Positions 45,685-56,513 of a stretch of 64,000 nt of DNA are shown here, one piece after another (positions within the stretch are counted from its first letter, which is position 1; each line of letters starts with the position of its first letter). The translations under genes were made by a program, and so were the position numbers. Below the pieces are notes generated by a model. It saw only the letters and a list, made by a program, of their open reading frames with translations. It was not told the origin of the DNA and did no database searches. The DNA lies in NCBI GenBank assembly GCA_902493895.1, contig CABUQW010000002.1, forward strand, positions 51,511 through 115,510. The letters are read 5' to 3'. The DNA comes from an uncultured Collinsella sp. (GTDB taxonomy: Bacteria; Actinomycetota; Coriobacteriia; Coriobacteriales; Coriobacteriaceae).

Positions 45685-45744
45685 CTTCACTATGTACAAC
45701 GCGCCGTCCACACTGTGGCTATCGTACTCGACGAAAGGAACAGC

Positions 45745-46701
45745 GTGGAAACTGTCATCAATACCGTACTTTCGGAAATGCAGGGCCTTCTCGACCCACA
45801 CCAGCTCAAACATCTAACCATTACGCTTAGACAGGCACTCGGACCGAAACAAACAGAGCCAGGGCAAGATCTGCTTGCGCTCTTTCTCACCGCTAAAGAG
45901 GTCGAGGGATGCTCTTCTAAAACCATTGCATACTATGAGGCTACCTTACGGCATATGAACACAGCGCTTGCTAAGCCCTATACCCAGGTTGAGAGCGACG
46001 ACTTGCGCCGTTATCTCAATGATTACGAGGTGAAGCGCGGTTCTAGTAAGGTCACAATCGATAATATACGTCGCATCATGTCGAGTTTCTTTTCGTGGCT
46101 TGAAGATGAGGATTACATTGTGAAAAGTCCTGTAAGGCGCATTCGTCGCGTCAAAACAGCTCAAGTAACCAAAGAGGTGCTTAGCGATGAGGAACTGGAG
46201 GTATTGCGAGACGCCTGTGAGTCCAAGCGAGATCTTGCCATCGTTGATCTACTCGCTTCGACGGGTATGCGTATTGGCGAACTTGTGCGACTCGACAGGA
46301 AGGATGTCAATCTGCACGAGCGCGAATGCCTTGTAATGGGAAAGGGAAATAAGCAGCGCCCCGTTTACTTCGATGCGCGCGCTAAGCTTCATCTTACGGA
46401 ATATCTTTCGAGCCGTGCTGACAAGAGTCCTGCATTATTTGTCGCGCTCGATTCCTCAGCTCGACGTATTACGGTGGGGAGCATAGAACTCCGTTTACGT
46501 GACCTAGGCAGAAGCGCCGGTATCAACCGCGTTCATCCGCATAAGTTTCGCCGTACGCTTGCCACCCATGCTATCGACAAGGGAATGCCCATAGAGCAGG
46601 TGCAAAAGCTGTTGGGCCATGCGAAAATAGACACAACCATGTACTACGCCATGGTTAATCAGAGCAATGTGAAGGCTTCGCATAGGAAGTATTTGGAATG
46701 A
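45745..46701 (+). CDS. Tyrosine recombinase (XerC/D-type), hsdS invertase
   Basis: 318 residues from the GTG at 45745, which follows GAAAGGAA (45734-45740). An N-terminal SAM-like core-binding domain (about 60-145) precedes the catalytic domain with Arg176 (TGMRIGEL), Lys in GKGNKQRP, HxxR (His266, Arg269 in HPHKFRRTLATH), His292 (LLGHAK) and Tyr301 (TTMYYAM). Enclosed by four copies of a quasi-palindromic site, it most likely inverts hsdS segments, as PsrA/CreX-like enzymes do in other type I loci. The reading frame is open upstream through the silent hsdS half, so a fused product is possible. Its stop overlaps the next start (ATGA). Confidence 0.92.
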   Translation: METVINTVLSEMQGLLDPHQLKHLTITLRQALGPKQTEPGQDLLALFLTAKEVEGCSSKTIAYYEATLRHMNTALAKPYTQVESDDLRRYLNDYEVKRGSSKVTIDNIRRIMSSFFSWLEDEDYIVKSPVRRIRRVKTAQVTKEVLSDEELEVLRDACESKRDLAIVDLLASTGMRIGELVRLDRKDVNLHERECLVMGKGNKQRPVYFDARAKLHLTEYLSSRADKSPALFVALDSSARRITVGSIELRLRDLGRSAGINRVHPHKFRRTLATHAIDKGMPIEQVQKLLGHAKIDTTMYYAMVNQSNVKASHRKYLE

Positions 46702-47231
46702 AGCTTGGGGATATTTGCAGCAAAATCGGTAGCGGCGCTACGCCCCGCGGCGGCAAGGACTCATACAAGGATTCTGGTATGGCCATCATAAGGAGCCAGA
46801 ACGTTTTCGATTGGAGCTTTAGCTCTAGCGGTCTTGCGTTCATCGACGATGACCAGGCGGAGGCTCTTTCGAGCGTTGAGGTCAAACATGGCGACGTGCT
46901 TCTTAATATTACTGGCGATTCTGTGGCGCGTGCTTGTATCGTTCCATCAAAATTCTTGCCTGCCAGGGTAAATCAACATGTGGCTATTATTCGGGCAAAT
47001 GACAAAGCTAACAACCTGTTCCTCCTCGCTTGGTTGCAGGCGAACAAGGGTATCCTTCTAAAGCTCGCGTCCTCTGGCGCGACACGAAATGCTCTGACCA
47101 AGAGAATGCTAGAGAACCTGGACGTCAATCTTCCGCCGATCGACGTCCAGAATAAGGTTGCGGCATTTATCGATTCGATTCAAGCCAAGATTACCCTCAA
47201 CACTAAGCTAAATGGCTATTTAGCTGCTTGA
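46698..47231 (+). CDS. hsdS: Silent or alternative hsdS half: N-terminal specificity domain
   Basis: 177 residues. It starts at an ATG overlapping the recombinase stop. MKLGDICSKIGSGATPRGGK is a typical HsdS target-domain entry, with IIRSQNV and LPPIDVQNKVAAFIDSIQAKITLNTKLNGYL, the central conserved helix, ending two residues after the recombination site (site C). It is one target-recognition domain only, so by itself inactive as a full specificity subunit. Inversion between sites C and D would fuse it to the C-terminal half of the expressed hsdS. Convergent with, and overlapping by 29 nt, the expressed hsdS. Confidence 0.85.
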   Translation: MKLGDICSKIGSGATPRGGKDSYKDSGMAIIRSQNVFDWSFSSSGLAFIDDDQAEALSSVEVKHGDVLLNITGDSVARACIVPSKFLPARVNQHVAIIRANDKANNLFLLAWLQANKGILLKLASSGATRNALTKRMLENLDVNLPPIDVQNKVAAFIDSIQAKITLNTKLNGYLAA

Positions 47232-48402
47232 GGTCGAGCTTTGAGACATCGATCTCGCCCGTCATGAGTTTGGGGAGAAGGGCGTCGCGAAGCTCCTCGA
47301 GTTGCTTCGAATTGCGTTCATTGACTTTTATCTGCTCATATAGCGGGTTTGCAAACGCACAGAAATCTTCGACGGCTTCCAAACCAGGGTTGGGAATCGG
47401 ATATGTTAGCGTTGCTTTAGGCTGCGCCCTTTGGCGACTACCCGTTGAACCGGTGACATGCGCAAGAAGGAAGTCTCTAAAAGCTGGTGCGCCAATTGCG
47501 GCATAGTAGAAAGCTTTATGGACGGGGTTCTTTGGCTTGTAAACAATGAATTCCGTTGAACACACAGCCCGCTTGCTTGAGCAGGCAGGCATCCAAATTC
47601 TCCTGATACTAGGGTTAAGCCTGGAAATTAAGATGCTATTGGCATCAATAACATATTTGTTGCTTTTGATACCGTCAGCCAACTCAAAAACAGGCCGACG
47701 GTTTGCATCATAAGCGGGAATGCTGTAATGCTCCCAAATTTCTCCGTGACAGTTTTGCGGTTTCAATGTTTTTGTTGAAATCGAGAGAACCTTACCGAGA
47801 TCAATAGACGATTCAATCTCGCCAAATCGTCTAGAGAACTCAAGCGCGGCCAGCTCTTCTAAATAGCCATTTAGCTTAGTGTTGAGATGTATCTTGCGAT
47901 AGATGCAGTCAGCAAAATGGGTCACTTTATCTCTGGCGGCTTCGTCAAGAACGGGGACCGGCAGCGCTTTAAGCCTATCGGTCGCTAGTTTCCCAGCACC
48001 AATGCCCGTTGTCTCCAGCATTGCGGAAATGGAAGGCTCCAGCGATGTGAGTGCATAAAAAAGATACCTATTTGATATGCCTTTAGCGGCTGAGTTGACG
48101 CACTTTATATCTTGATTAAATGCGACTTCCTTTCCGGCTATAGCAAGTGGTATTCGTTTAAACAGCCCGCTACCTCTCGTTAAAAGCAACAGTGAGCCCT
48201 TTGGCGCTAATTTGCTACCAGCCTCAAGGCCTTCCTTAGTAATTGCAAGGTCGCTCTCATAGACCGTATCCCCCACAAGCGTCTTTGCGCTAATCCAGGG
48301 TATAGAACCATCCCAGTATCTTTTGTTCTTTTTGCTCGGGGTTCCGCCCGACTCAAACTTAGCTATTTCGCCCAGTGGGACATAAGATGCCCTACATCCC
48401 AT
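47203..48402 (-). CDS. hsdS: Type I restriction-modification specificity subunit HsdS (expressed copy)
   Basis: 399 residues. The ATG at 48402 lies inside the end of hsdM, with GGAGG upstream, overlapping by 11 nt. Two target-recognition domains: the first begins YVPLGEIAKFESGGTPSKK, the second follows the central helix LNTKLNGYLEELAALEF (site D). The C-terminal helix is QLEELRDALLPKLMTGEIDVSKLDLKQLNSHLA, where the last codons contain site C read backwards. It determines the DNA sequence methylated or cut. Each half has an alternative in silent form nearby, so specificity should switch by inversion. GC is lower than the surrounding chromosome. Confidence 0.93.
   Translation of the reverse strand: MGCRASYVPLGEIAKFESGGTPSKKNKRYWDGSIPWISAKTLVGDTVYESDLAITKEGLEAGSKLAPKGSLLLLTRGSGLFKRIPLAIAGKEVAFNQDIKCVNSAAKGISNRYLFYALTSLEPSISAMLETTGIGAGKLATDRLKALPVPVLDEAARDKVTHFADCIYRKIHLNTKLNGYLEELAALEFSRRFGEIESSIDLGKVLSISTKTLKPQNCHGEIWEHYSIPAYDANRRPVFELADGIKSNKYVIDANSILISRLNPSIRRIWMPACSSKRAVCSTEFIVYKPKNPVHKAFYYAAIGAPAFRDFLLAHVTGSTGSRQRAQPKATLTYPIPNPGLEAVEDFCAFANPLYEQIKVNERNSKQLEELRDALLPKLMTGEIDVSKLDLKQLNSHLA
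47209..47223 (+). repeat. hsdS recombination site C
   Basis: TAAATGGCTATTTAG at the shared 3' ends of the convergent hsdS copies. Its upstream flank CTCAACACTAAGC is identical to that of site D, giving 28 bp of shared sequence. Confidence 0.85.
47859..47873 (-). repeat. hsdS recombination site D
   Basis: CTAAATAGCCATTTA, in inverted orientation to sites A and C, at the centre of the expressed hsdS between its two target-recognition domains. Confidence 0.85.
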
Positions 48403-49915
48403 AACCAACCGCCTCCAAGTTCTCCTTGATTTGCTCCTGCAAGCGGTTGGACTCTTCAAAGCACTTTGCAATCTCGCTAGTCAGGCGTGCCATCTTCTCT
48501 TCAAATGGTTCGCCGTCGTCTTCGGCCTCAGCAATGCCTACGTAGCGACCGGGTGTCAGGATGAAATCTTGCTTGGCGATTTCATCCAAATCCGCTATGG
48601 CGCTGAACCCCTTCACGGGCTCGAACTCGCCCTTACGGAAGGAGTCGAATGCGGATGCAACTTTGTTGATGTCCTCTTCGGTAAACTCGCGTAGTTTACG
48701 AGAGACCATGGTGCCCATTTCGCGGGCATCGATGAATAGCGTCTTGCCGGACTGAGCCTTCTTCTTGTTCAGGATCCACAGACACACGGGAATTTGGGTG
48801 CTGTAGAACAGCTGCCCCGGCATGGCTACAATGCCCTCGACCAAATCGTCCTCTACGATAGCGCGTCGAATATCGCCCTCGCCGCTCGTCTGGCTCGAGA
48901 GCGACCCGTTTGCCAATACAAGGCCAATCTTACCTGTGCTGTTAAGATGCCAAATCATATGCTGCATCCAAGCGAAGTTGGCGTTGCCCGTGGGCGGCAT
49001 GCCGTACTTCCAACGTACGTCTTCCTGCAGCGCTTCGCCGCCCCAGTTCTTGAGGTTGAAGGGTGGGTTTGCCAACACATAGTCAAACTTTTCATTCTTG
49101 TGCTGGTCGGCGCTGAAGGTGTCTGCATAGTTGCCCAAATCGGCCTCGATGCCGCGAATACCGAGGTTCATCTTTGCGAGCTTCCACGTGGTAGGGTTGC
49201 TCTCCTGGCCAAAGATGGTGATGTCCTGTACTACGTTGCCGCCATGGTGCTCGACGAAGGCGGCGGACTGTACGAACATGCCTCCGCTGCCGCAGCAGGG
49301 GTCGTACACACGACCGTGGAAAGGCTGGAGGATTTCAACCAGCGTGCGCACGATACACGACGGCGTATAGAACTCGCCGGCGTTTTTGCCCTCCATTGAT
49401 GCGAATTTCTGCAGGCAATATTCGTATGCGCGCCCTAACAGGTCTTTCTCACTCTCGTTATCGGTCATTTGTACGTTTGTGAATAAGTCAACGACGTCGC
49501 CCAAGCGCCGCTTGTCTAGTTCGGGGCGAGCGAAGTTTTTGGGCAGCACGTCTTTGAGCTTGTCGTTTTCGCGCTCGATGGCGCGCATGGCATTGTCAAT
49601 GATCTGGCCAACTTCGGGCGTATGCGCCGCCTGTGAGATATTCACCCAACGTGCTTCTTCGGGAACGAAGAAGACATTCTGCTCCATGTAGCAGTCGCGA
49701 TCCTCCTCGTCGCCGTAACCCTCTTCGACGAGCTCTAGATAGCGTTCGTCGAAACGGTCCGAGAGGTACTTCAGGAAAATGAGGCCTAATACGACGTTTT
49801 TGTACTCGGCAGCGTCCAAGTTGCCACGCAGCACATCTGCAGCGTTCCACAGTTGATCCTCAAAGCCGACGTCGGCCGTGTTCTTCTTGGTGTCCTTAGC
49901 CTTGCTTTTAGCCAT
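48392..49915 (-). CDS. hsdM: Type I restriction-modification DNA methyltransferase HsdM
   Basis: 507 residues. ATG follows GGGAG. N-terminal helical HsdM domain (FEDQLWNAADVLRGNLDAAEYKNVVLGLIFLKYLSDRF), AdoMet motif I YDPCCGSGGMFV and catalytic motif IV NPPFNL for adenine-N6 methylation. The C-terminal coiled region contacts HsdS. It is co-transcribed with hsdR upstream (14-bp gap) and hsdS downstream (overlap). Confidence 0.96.
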   Translation of the reverse strand: MAKSKAKDTKKNTADVGFEDQLWNAADVLRGNLDAAEYKNVVLGLIFLKYLSDRFDERYLELVEEGYGDEEDRDCYMEQNVFFVPEEARWVNISQAAHTPEVGQIIDNAMRAIERENDKLKDVLPKNFARPELDKRRLGDVVDLFTNVQMTDNESEKDLLGRAYEYCLQKFASMEGKNAGEFYTPSCIVRTLVEILQPFHGRVYDPCCGSGGMFVQSAAFVEHHGGNVVQDITIFGQESNPTTWKLAKMNLGIRGIEADLGNYADTFSADQHKNEKFDYVLANPPFNLKNWGGEALQEDVRWKYGMPPTGNANFAWMQHMIWHLNSTGKIGLVLANGSLSSQTSGEGDIRRAIVEDDLVEGIVAMPGQLFYSTQIPVCLWILNKKKAQSGKTLFIDAREMGTMVSRKLREFTEEDINKVASAFDSFRKGEFEPVKGFSAIADLDEIAKQDFILTPGRYVGIAEAEDDGEPFEEKMARLTSEIAKCFEESNRLQEQIKENLEAVGYGM

Positions 49916-49929
49916 GCTGTTTTAACTCC

Positions 49930-53019
<3,090 letters not shown>

Positions 53020-53523
53020 GCGCACTCCTTACCTTATGCTTCCACGACGCTGGTGAGCCTGTCCACCATTGCATTCTAGCAGTTAATCTTGCATATATTG
53101 GTATATCTGACACCCGTTAGTTGCCATTTGGCCTATTGGCTGATCGTGCCCGAATGACAATTGGTGGCAAGGCTTTCTGACTTATTTAAATCGACTTCTA
53201 TTTATGGGCGCTCGTGTTGTGACAGTTGTCCAAGCGCTTGCTTGAAGCTGTTGTTAGTAATCTTGAGGTCGTTTCCCGCTTGCATTTTAATGAGTGTCGG
53301 GCCGGAGGCGATGGCGGATGTGGTGCGATGGTGCCAAGAAAAGCGCCTAGACCTGGGTGAAGAACCGAGGCCGCGGGCGCTTTTCTATTTCTTTGGTCGC
53401 ATGGATTGTCTGCTCTGTTGGCCGCGCCGGCGCTGTTTCTTTGCTCTCGTTCGCGCGGTATCCGCTTGTGGCGGTAGATGTAAATAAACGGTGGAGCGGC
53501 TGCAAAAGATCAGCCTCGCTGGG
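53020..53523. other. Spacer upstream of hsdR with one terminator-like hairpin
   Basis: The AT-rich first 150 bp (TTGCATATATTGGTATATC) is the likely hsdR promoter area. A stem AGAAAAGCGCC (53337-53347) / GGCGCTTTTCT (to about 53386) is followed by ATTTCTTT, suggesting that some transcript on the plus strand ends here. A plus-strand open frame from 53161 has no ribosome binding site or known motif. I see no tRNA. Confidence 0.4.
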
Positions 53524-53529
53524 TAAAAT
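53524..53529 (+). promoter_or_regulatory. -10 box of small antisense-type RNA
   Basis: GGGTAAAATC. The same context, AGGTAAAATC, occurs in inverted orientation at 53808-53803 for the opposing peptide transcript. No strong -35 is visible. Confidence 0.5.
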
Positions 53530-53535
53530 CAGGTT

Positions 53536-53628
53536 GTGCCGCGGAACCCGCTCCTCAGTCGGTCAACTTTGGAAGCGCGGGCAACGCAGGTATTATCGTC
53601 TAAAGGGCCGGCTGCAACCGGCCCTTTT
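53536..53628 (+). ncRNA. Putative small RNA, candidate antitoxin RNA of a type I module
   Basis: From the predicted start near 53536 to the terminator the RNA is about 93 nt. Its 5' part GUUGUGCCGCG pairs with CGCGGGCAAC (about 53576-53585) with one bulged G, closing a ~30-nt loop. The same stem motifs (TGCCGCGGAA, GCGGGCAACGC) head the opposing transcript. The 3' hairpin at 53602-53628 is shared by both transcripts. No ribosome binding site or convincing open frame lies inside. Structure and promoter are seen; function is inferred. Confidence 0.5.
53602..53628. terminator. Shared bidirectional terminator of the two-RNA locus
   Basis: AAAGGGCCGG (53602-53611) pairs with CCGGCCCTTT (53618-53627) around CTGCAA, with T-runs on both strands. 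It ends the plus-strand RNA and, 22 bp past the peptide stop, the minus-strand mRNA. Confidence 0.85.
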
Positions 53629-53649
53629 CATGACTCCCTTCGCTATCCG

Positions 53650-53742
53650 TTACTGCTTATATTCCCGCCAGATCGAGTAGAGGTTCCGGGCAATGCCGGT
53701 CACGTACATCGAGAGGCGCAGGATTTCAAGAAACAAGTTCAT
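53650..53742 (-). CDS. 30-residue hydrophobic peptide, candidate type I toxin
   Basis: The minus-strand frame begins ATG at 53742 with GGGGTGA 5-6 nt upstream and ends TAA at 53650-53652. The peptide starts MNLFLEILRLSMYVTGI and ends in a charged tail (WREYKQ): about 20 mostly hydrophobic residues with Glu6 and Arg9 inside, so a short amphipathic or membrane-associated helix. Length, hydrophobicity, polar C-terminus and the convergent small RNA match type I toxins such as Fst, though I see no sequence identity to Fst. Promoter TAAAAT at 53808-53803 leaves a ~55-nt structured leader. Confidence 0.55.
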   Translation of the reverse strand: MNLFLEILRLSMYVTGIARNLYSIWREYKQ

Positions 53743-53751
53743 AGGCTTCAC

Positions 53752-53808
53752 CCCAACCGGAGATCGGAGCGTTGCCCGCAGGCGGATTCCGCGGCAGTCA
53801 AGATTTTA
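53752..53808 (-). promoter_or_regulatory. Promoter and structured leader of the peptide mRNA
   Basis: On the minus strand AGGTAAAATC is followed by TGCCGCGGAATCCGC and GCGGGCAACGC, repeating the head of the opposing small RNA but without its ~23-nt loop insertion. Thus promoter plus leader is an inverted duplication flanking the locus. Confidence 0.5.
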
Positions 53809-53885
53809 CCTCACAGGCCGCGGTGGGAGGCATCCTGCCCATCCCATGGTTTGGAGCAGTATCGATCTAACGGGCGATCAAACCT

Positions 53886-54107
53886 CTAGCACTCTTTGAA
53901 TTGAGCAAGCATCTGCCCGAAGAAGCTTAGTTCGGATGGCTCATAAATGAGCGAGCCGCCATCTTCGGTCCGGTAGACCCCGCAGGGGAGGTAGCGCCCG
54001 TCGGGGAGGACATAGAGGTTGGCTTCTTCCTTCAGTCCTGCTGGAAATAGCGGAATCCCGTTTTCGTCCACTTGGAACTCGTCTATATTTGCGGTCTCTC
54101 TTTCCAT
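53886..54107 (-). CDS. Hypothetical 73-residue protein
   Basis: ATG follows AGGAGACACC. Acidic, beta-rich (FQVDENGIPLFPAGLKEEANLYVLPDGRYLPCGVYRTEDGG). No motif recognised. It lies 35 bp after the ADP-ribosylglycohydrolase gene on the same strand, so the two probably share a transcript. Confidence 0.6.
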   Translation of the reverse strand: MERETANIDEFQVDENGIPLFPAGLKEEANLYVLPDGRYLPCGVYRTEDGGSLIYEPSELSFFGQMLAQFKEC

Positions 54108-54142
54108 GGTGTCTCCTGGTCAGTTTCTATCGTAAGTGTGTC

Positions 54143-54931
54143 CTAAAACAGGCAGCTCTCAATCAGCTCTTTTCCGCGCAGGGTGTCGATCCATTCCTGC
54201 GGGATGGCGTCGATGCCGTATGCCGTGCCGGCGAGCGCGCCTGCGACGGCTGCGGTGGTGTCGGTGTCGTCGCCCAGATTGACGGCGGCAAGCACGCAAT
54301 CTTCGTAGCTGTTAGTGTTGACGAAGCACCAGGTGGCTGCCTTAAGGGTGTCGCGCACGAAGCCGCCAGACCTGATTCCACGCTCGGGCACGTCTTTCAG
54401 CTGGAGCACCCATGAGGGAAGCGCGCCGTTCATCACGCTCCTTATCAGCTCGACAAATATGACGCATGCGTCGGTCGACGTTCTGTGGGCGTGCGTAATC
54501 GCGGAGACCTTGCTGACCTCATCGTCTGTCGCATCGGTGAACGCCAGGGGAGCGATGCGCATGAGCGATCCGTTGCCGTTGTCGCGCTCGCCGGAGCCTC
54601 CTTTGCCGGTACGCAAGGCGCGGGCGGTCGTGCCGCCGTAATCGAAAACGCCGTCGATCGTATACTCCCCACGGGCAATCCAACTTACAAACTTGTCGCG
54701 CATGTCTGAGGCGTCGATATGCCCGAGCTCTCTAATCGAGTCGCAGGTAGCAAGCGTCATAGATGTGTCGTCGCTCCAGGTGCCGGCGGGTTGCCCATGC
54801 GTGCCGTAGCCGATCATGTCGGTGCATTCGAACGTGCCACGAGGCCTGAACTCGTAAGGAACGCCCAGCGCGTCGCCGACGGCAAGCCCATAGATACAGT
54901 CGCGCAGTGTTGTTTTCGGTCTGTCTGTCAT
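54143..54931 (-). CDS. ADP-ribosylglycohydrolase family protein
   Basis: 262 residues. ATG with GAGGAG upstream. Family motifs: IYGLAVGDALGVPYEF near the N-terminus, TWSDDTSM (~50) and VNLGDDTDTTAAVAGALAGTAYG near the end; the Asp-Asp pairs bind two Mg ions. It would remove ADP-ribose from modified proteins, nucleic acids or small molecules. No ADP-ribosyltransferase gene is adjacent, so its target is unknown; position between a restriction locus and a YhcG-type nuclease gives it an accessory-region context. Confidence 0.92.
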   Translation of the reverse strand: MTDRPKTTLRDCIYGLAVGDALGVPYEFRPRGTFECTDMIGYGTHGQPAGTWSDDTSMTLATCDSIRELGHIDASDMRDKFVSWIARGEYTIDGVFDYGGTTARALRTGKGGSGERDNGNGSLMRIAPLAFTDATDDEVSKVSAITHAHRTSTDACVIFVELIRSVMNGALPSWVLQLKDVPERGIRSGGFVRDTLKAATWCFVNTNSYEDCVLAAVNLGDDTDTTAAVAGALAGTAYGIDAIPQEWIDTLRGKELIESCLF

Positions 54932-54993
54932 GGAAAGCTCCTCTTTCCCGGGTGATGTGGAGCGCCATCGGGGGTATCGGTCGCAACGTGCTG

Positions 54994-56043
54994 CTACCCT
55001 TGCGCTTCGCCATTAGTCGCTTCGTTGATGGCGCGGTACTCGGCACTCAGCTCGCGCGCCAGCTCTTCCTTGCTTGGAAGATACGGCAGGTATTTGGCGG
55101 CAAACACTTGGTCGTTGTCTTCGGGCAGCGTGTACTCGACAATCGAGTCGCTTTTGTCCGCGCAGAGCACGATGCCTATGGGCGGATTGTCGCCTTCGTT
55201 CATGAGCTCGCGCGTGTAGTAGTTCACATACATTTGCATCTGGCCCAGGTCCTGATGCGTGAGGTCATCGGTCTTAAGGTCGATGAGCACGAAGCAGCGC
55301 ATCAGATAGTTGTAAAACACAAGGTCAATATAGAAATGGCGCCCATCAAAGGTGATGCGCTTTTGGCGCGCCTCGAAAGCGAAACCACGGCCAAGCTCCA
55401 GCAGGAACTTCTGAAGATGCGTGATGAGCGCCTGCTCTAGATCGCTCTCGCGAAACGCAGCATCGTCCGAGAAACCTAAAAACTCCAGTACATATGGGTC
55501 GCGGATGATATCCTCGGGGCGACGAGCCAGGGCGCTCTTTTGGATTTCCTGGGTGACGGCCTCCTTGTCCTTGCTGGCAAGCAGGCGCTCGCGGAACATG
55601 GTGTTGATTTGGCGCTCGAGCTGACGCGTGCTCCAACGAGAATCGGCGCATTCGTTCATGTACCAGGTGCGAGCATCAGGGTCGGGAATGCGCATCAACC
55701 TGCGGTAATGAGTCCAGCTCAATTCGCTACGCAGTGCGTCGCGAATTGGAAACGCAAGAAAGAACTGACGCATATTGCGAAGGTTTGCGATGCCAAAGCC
55801 TCTTCCAAAATCCGCGGTAAGCCTTCTGGAGAGGCCTGCAATCAATGCCTCTCCATATGCTGCGCGCTCCTCTCCGCCCTGCTCATCAACAATGCTCTTG
55901 CCGATCTCCCAATATGCCTCAACCATCGCAAAGTTAACGGCGGTATAGGCCTTGTCGCGAGCGGCGTTGAGAATCGAGGAGACCTGCTTGTAAAAAACTT
56001 CTGGCACGATTGCCGATTCTCCACGGTTTGCCAGTTCGCCCAT
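54994..56043 (-). CDS. YhcG/DUF1016 family PDDEXK nuclease-domain protein
   Basis: 349 residues from the ATG at 56043 (GTG one codon earlier). N-terminal DUF1016_N: AVNFAMVEAYWEIGKSIVDEQGGEERAAYGEALI with FGIANLRNMRQFFLAFP. The C-terminal nuclease domain has DPYVLEFLGF, ITFDGRHFYIDLVFYN and CFVLIDLKTDDLTHQDLGQMQMYVNYY, where Asp and the D-x-K pair form the PDDEXK site. The family is frequent beside type I restriction systems and mobile DNA; the role is probably nucleic-acid cleavage in defence or RNA/DNA turnover. Confidence 0.9.
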   Translation of the reverse strand: MGELANRGESAIVPEVFYKQVSSILNAARDKAYTAVNFAMVEAYWEIGKSIVDEQGGEERAAYGEALIAGLSRRLTADFGRGFGIANLRNMRQFFLAFPIRDALRSELSWTHYRRLMRIPDPDARTWYMNECADSRWSTRQLERQINTMFRERLLASKDKEAVTQEIQKSALARRPEDIIRDPYVLEFLGFSDDAAFRESDLEQALITHLQKFLLELGRGFAFEARQKRITFDGRHFYIDLVFYNYLMRCFVLIDLKTDDLTHQDLGQMQMYVNYYTRELMNEGDNPPIGIVLCADKSDSIVEYTLPEDNDQVFAAKYLPYLPSKEELARELSAEYRAINEATNGEAQG

Positions 56044-56211
56044 CACTGTCGCCCCACTTTCCTTTTGTGGAATGCATCTTTATCGCATTTAGTTTAAAGC
56101 CTCGCGCGGACACAAATTGCTGTGCTGTCTGGCACCTTCGCATGGGAGCCTTGCGGTGGCTAAAATGTGGCCATAGAGACAGTTTTAGCGAACCCCACGG
56201 GAGTGACGCGT

Positions 56212-56481
56212 ATGGACAACAACACGCTGCTGTTCCAGGACAAAGGTTCGGGTAGGTTTAAAGACGTCAAGATCTACCCTAACCGCATCGAGGTGCTCAA
56301 GAAGGGCACTTTTGGTGGCAAGCACACCGAGATTGTTTATCTTAAGGACATTACGGGGGTCAGCAGGATCAAGGGCCGCGACGTTTTCCTACGTAACAGG
56401 CTGTTGACTGCCTGTGTCTTTAGTCTGAGCAGCCGCTCCCAAGCTCAGGAGTTCGTGAATGCGCTGAACATGGTGATGTAG
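56212..56481 (+). CDS. Small PH-like domain protein
   Basis: 89 residues. ATG at 56212 with GGGAGTGA upstream; an in-frame ATG at 56167 is less likely. Beta-rich with IYPNRIEVLKKGTFGGKHTEIVYLKDITGVS and a final helix QAQEFVNALNMV, the outline of bacterial PH-like domains. No partner is adjacent on this strand. CTAAAAT (56160) could be the -10 box. Family assignment is tentative. Confidence 0.6.
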   Translation: MDNNTLLFQDKGSGRFKDVKIYPNRIEVLKKGTFGGKHTEIVYLKDITGVSRIKGRDVFLRNRLLTACVFSLSSRSQAQEFVNALNMVM

Positions 56482-56513
56482 CCGATAACGGTGTTCGGGC
56501 TAAGGTAAAAATC

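Larger units (their letters stand above)
45055..45744 (+). pseudogene. hsdS: Silent hsdS cassette: C-terminal specificity half without start
   Basis: An open frame begins immediately after a TAG at 45052-45054, exactly at a recombination-site copy (site A), encoding LNGYLEE as in the centre of the expressed HsdS. It then gives a full second target-recognition domain and the conserved C-terminal helix with LRDNLLPKLMSGEIDVSKVDLKQLNSHL. There is no start codon with a ribosome binding site at the head. It becomes expressible only if inversion joins it to the N-terminal half of hsdS. Unlike the expressed copy, the C-terminal repeat lacks a stop: a T-T-A-C rather than T-T-A-G sequence follows, so the frame continues into the recombinase. 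Confidence 0.85.

Noticed and set aside
53161..53487. A plus-strand 108-codon frame upstream of the two-RNA locus
   Set aside because: No ribosome binding site, no motif, and it crosses a terminator-like hairpin.
53536..53628. SRP RNA (4.5S) or 6S RNA
   Set aside because: The conserved SRP apical sequence (GGAAGNAGCAGCC type) is absent, and length and leader duplication fit a small regulatory RNA better.
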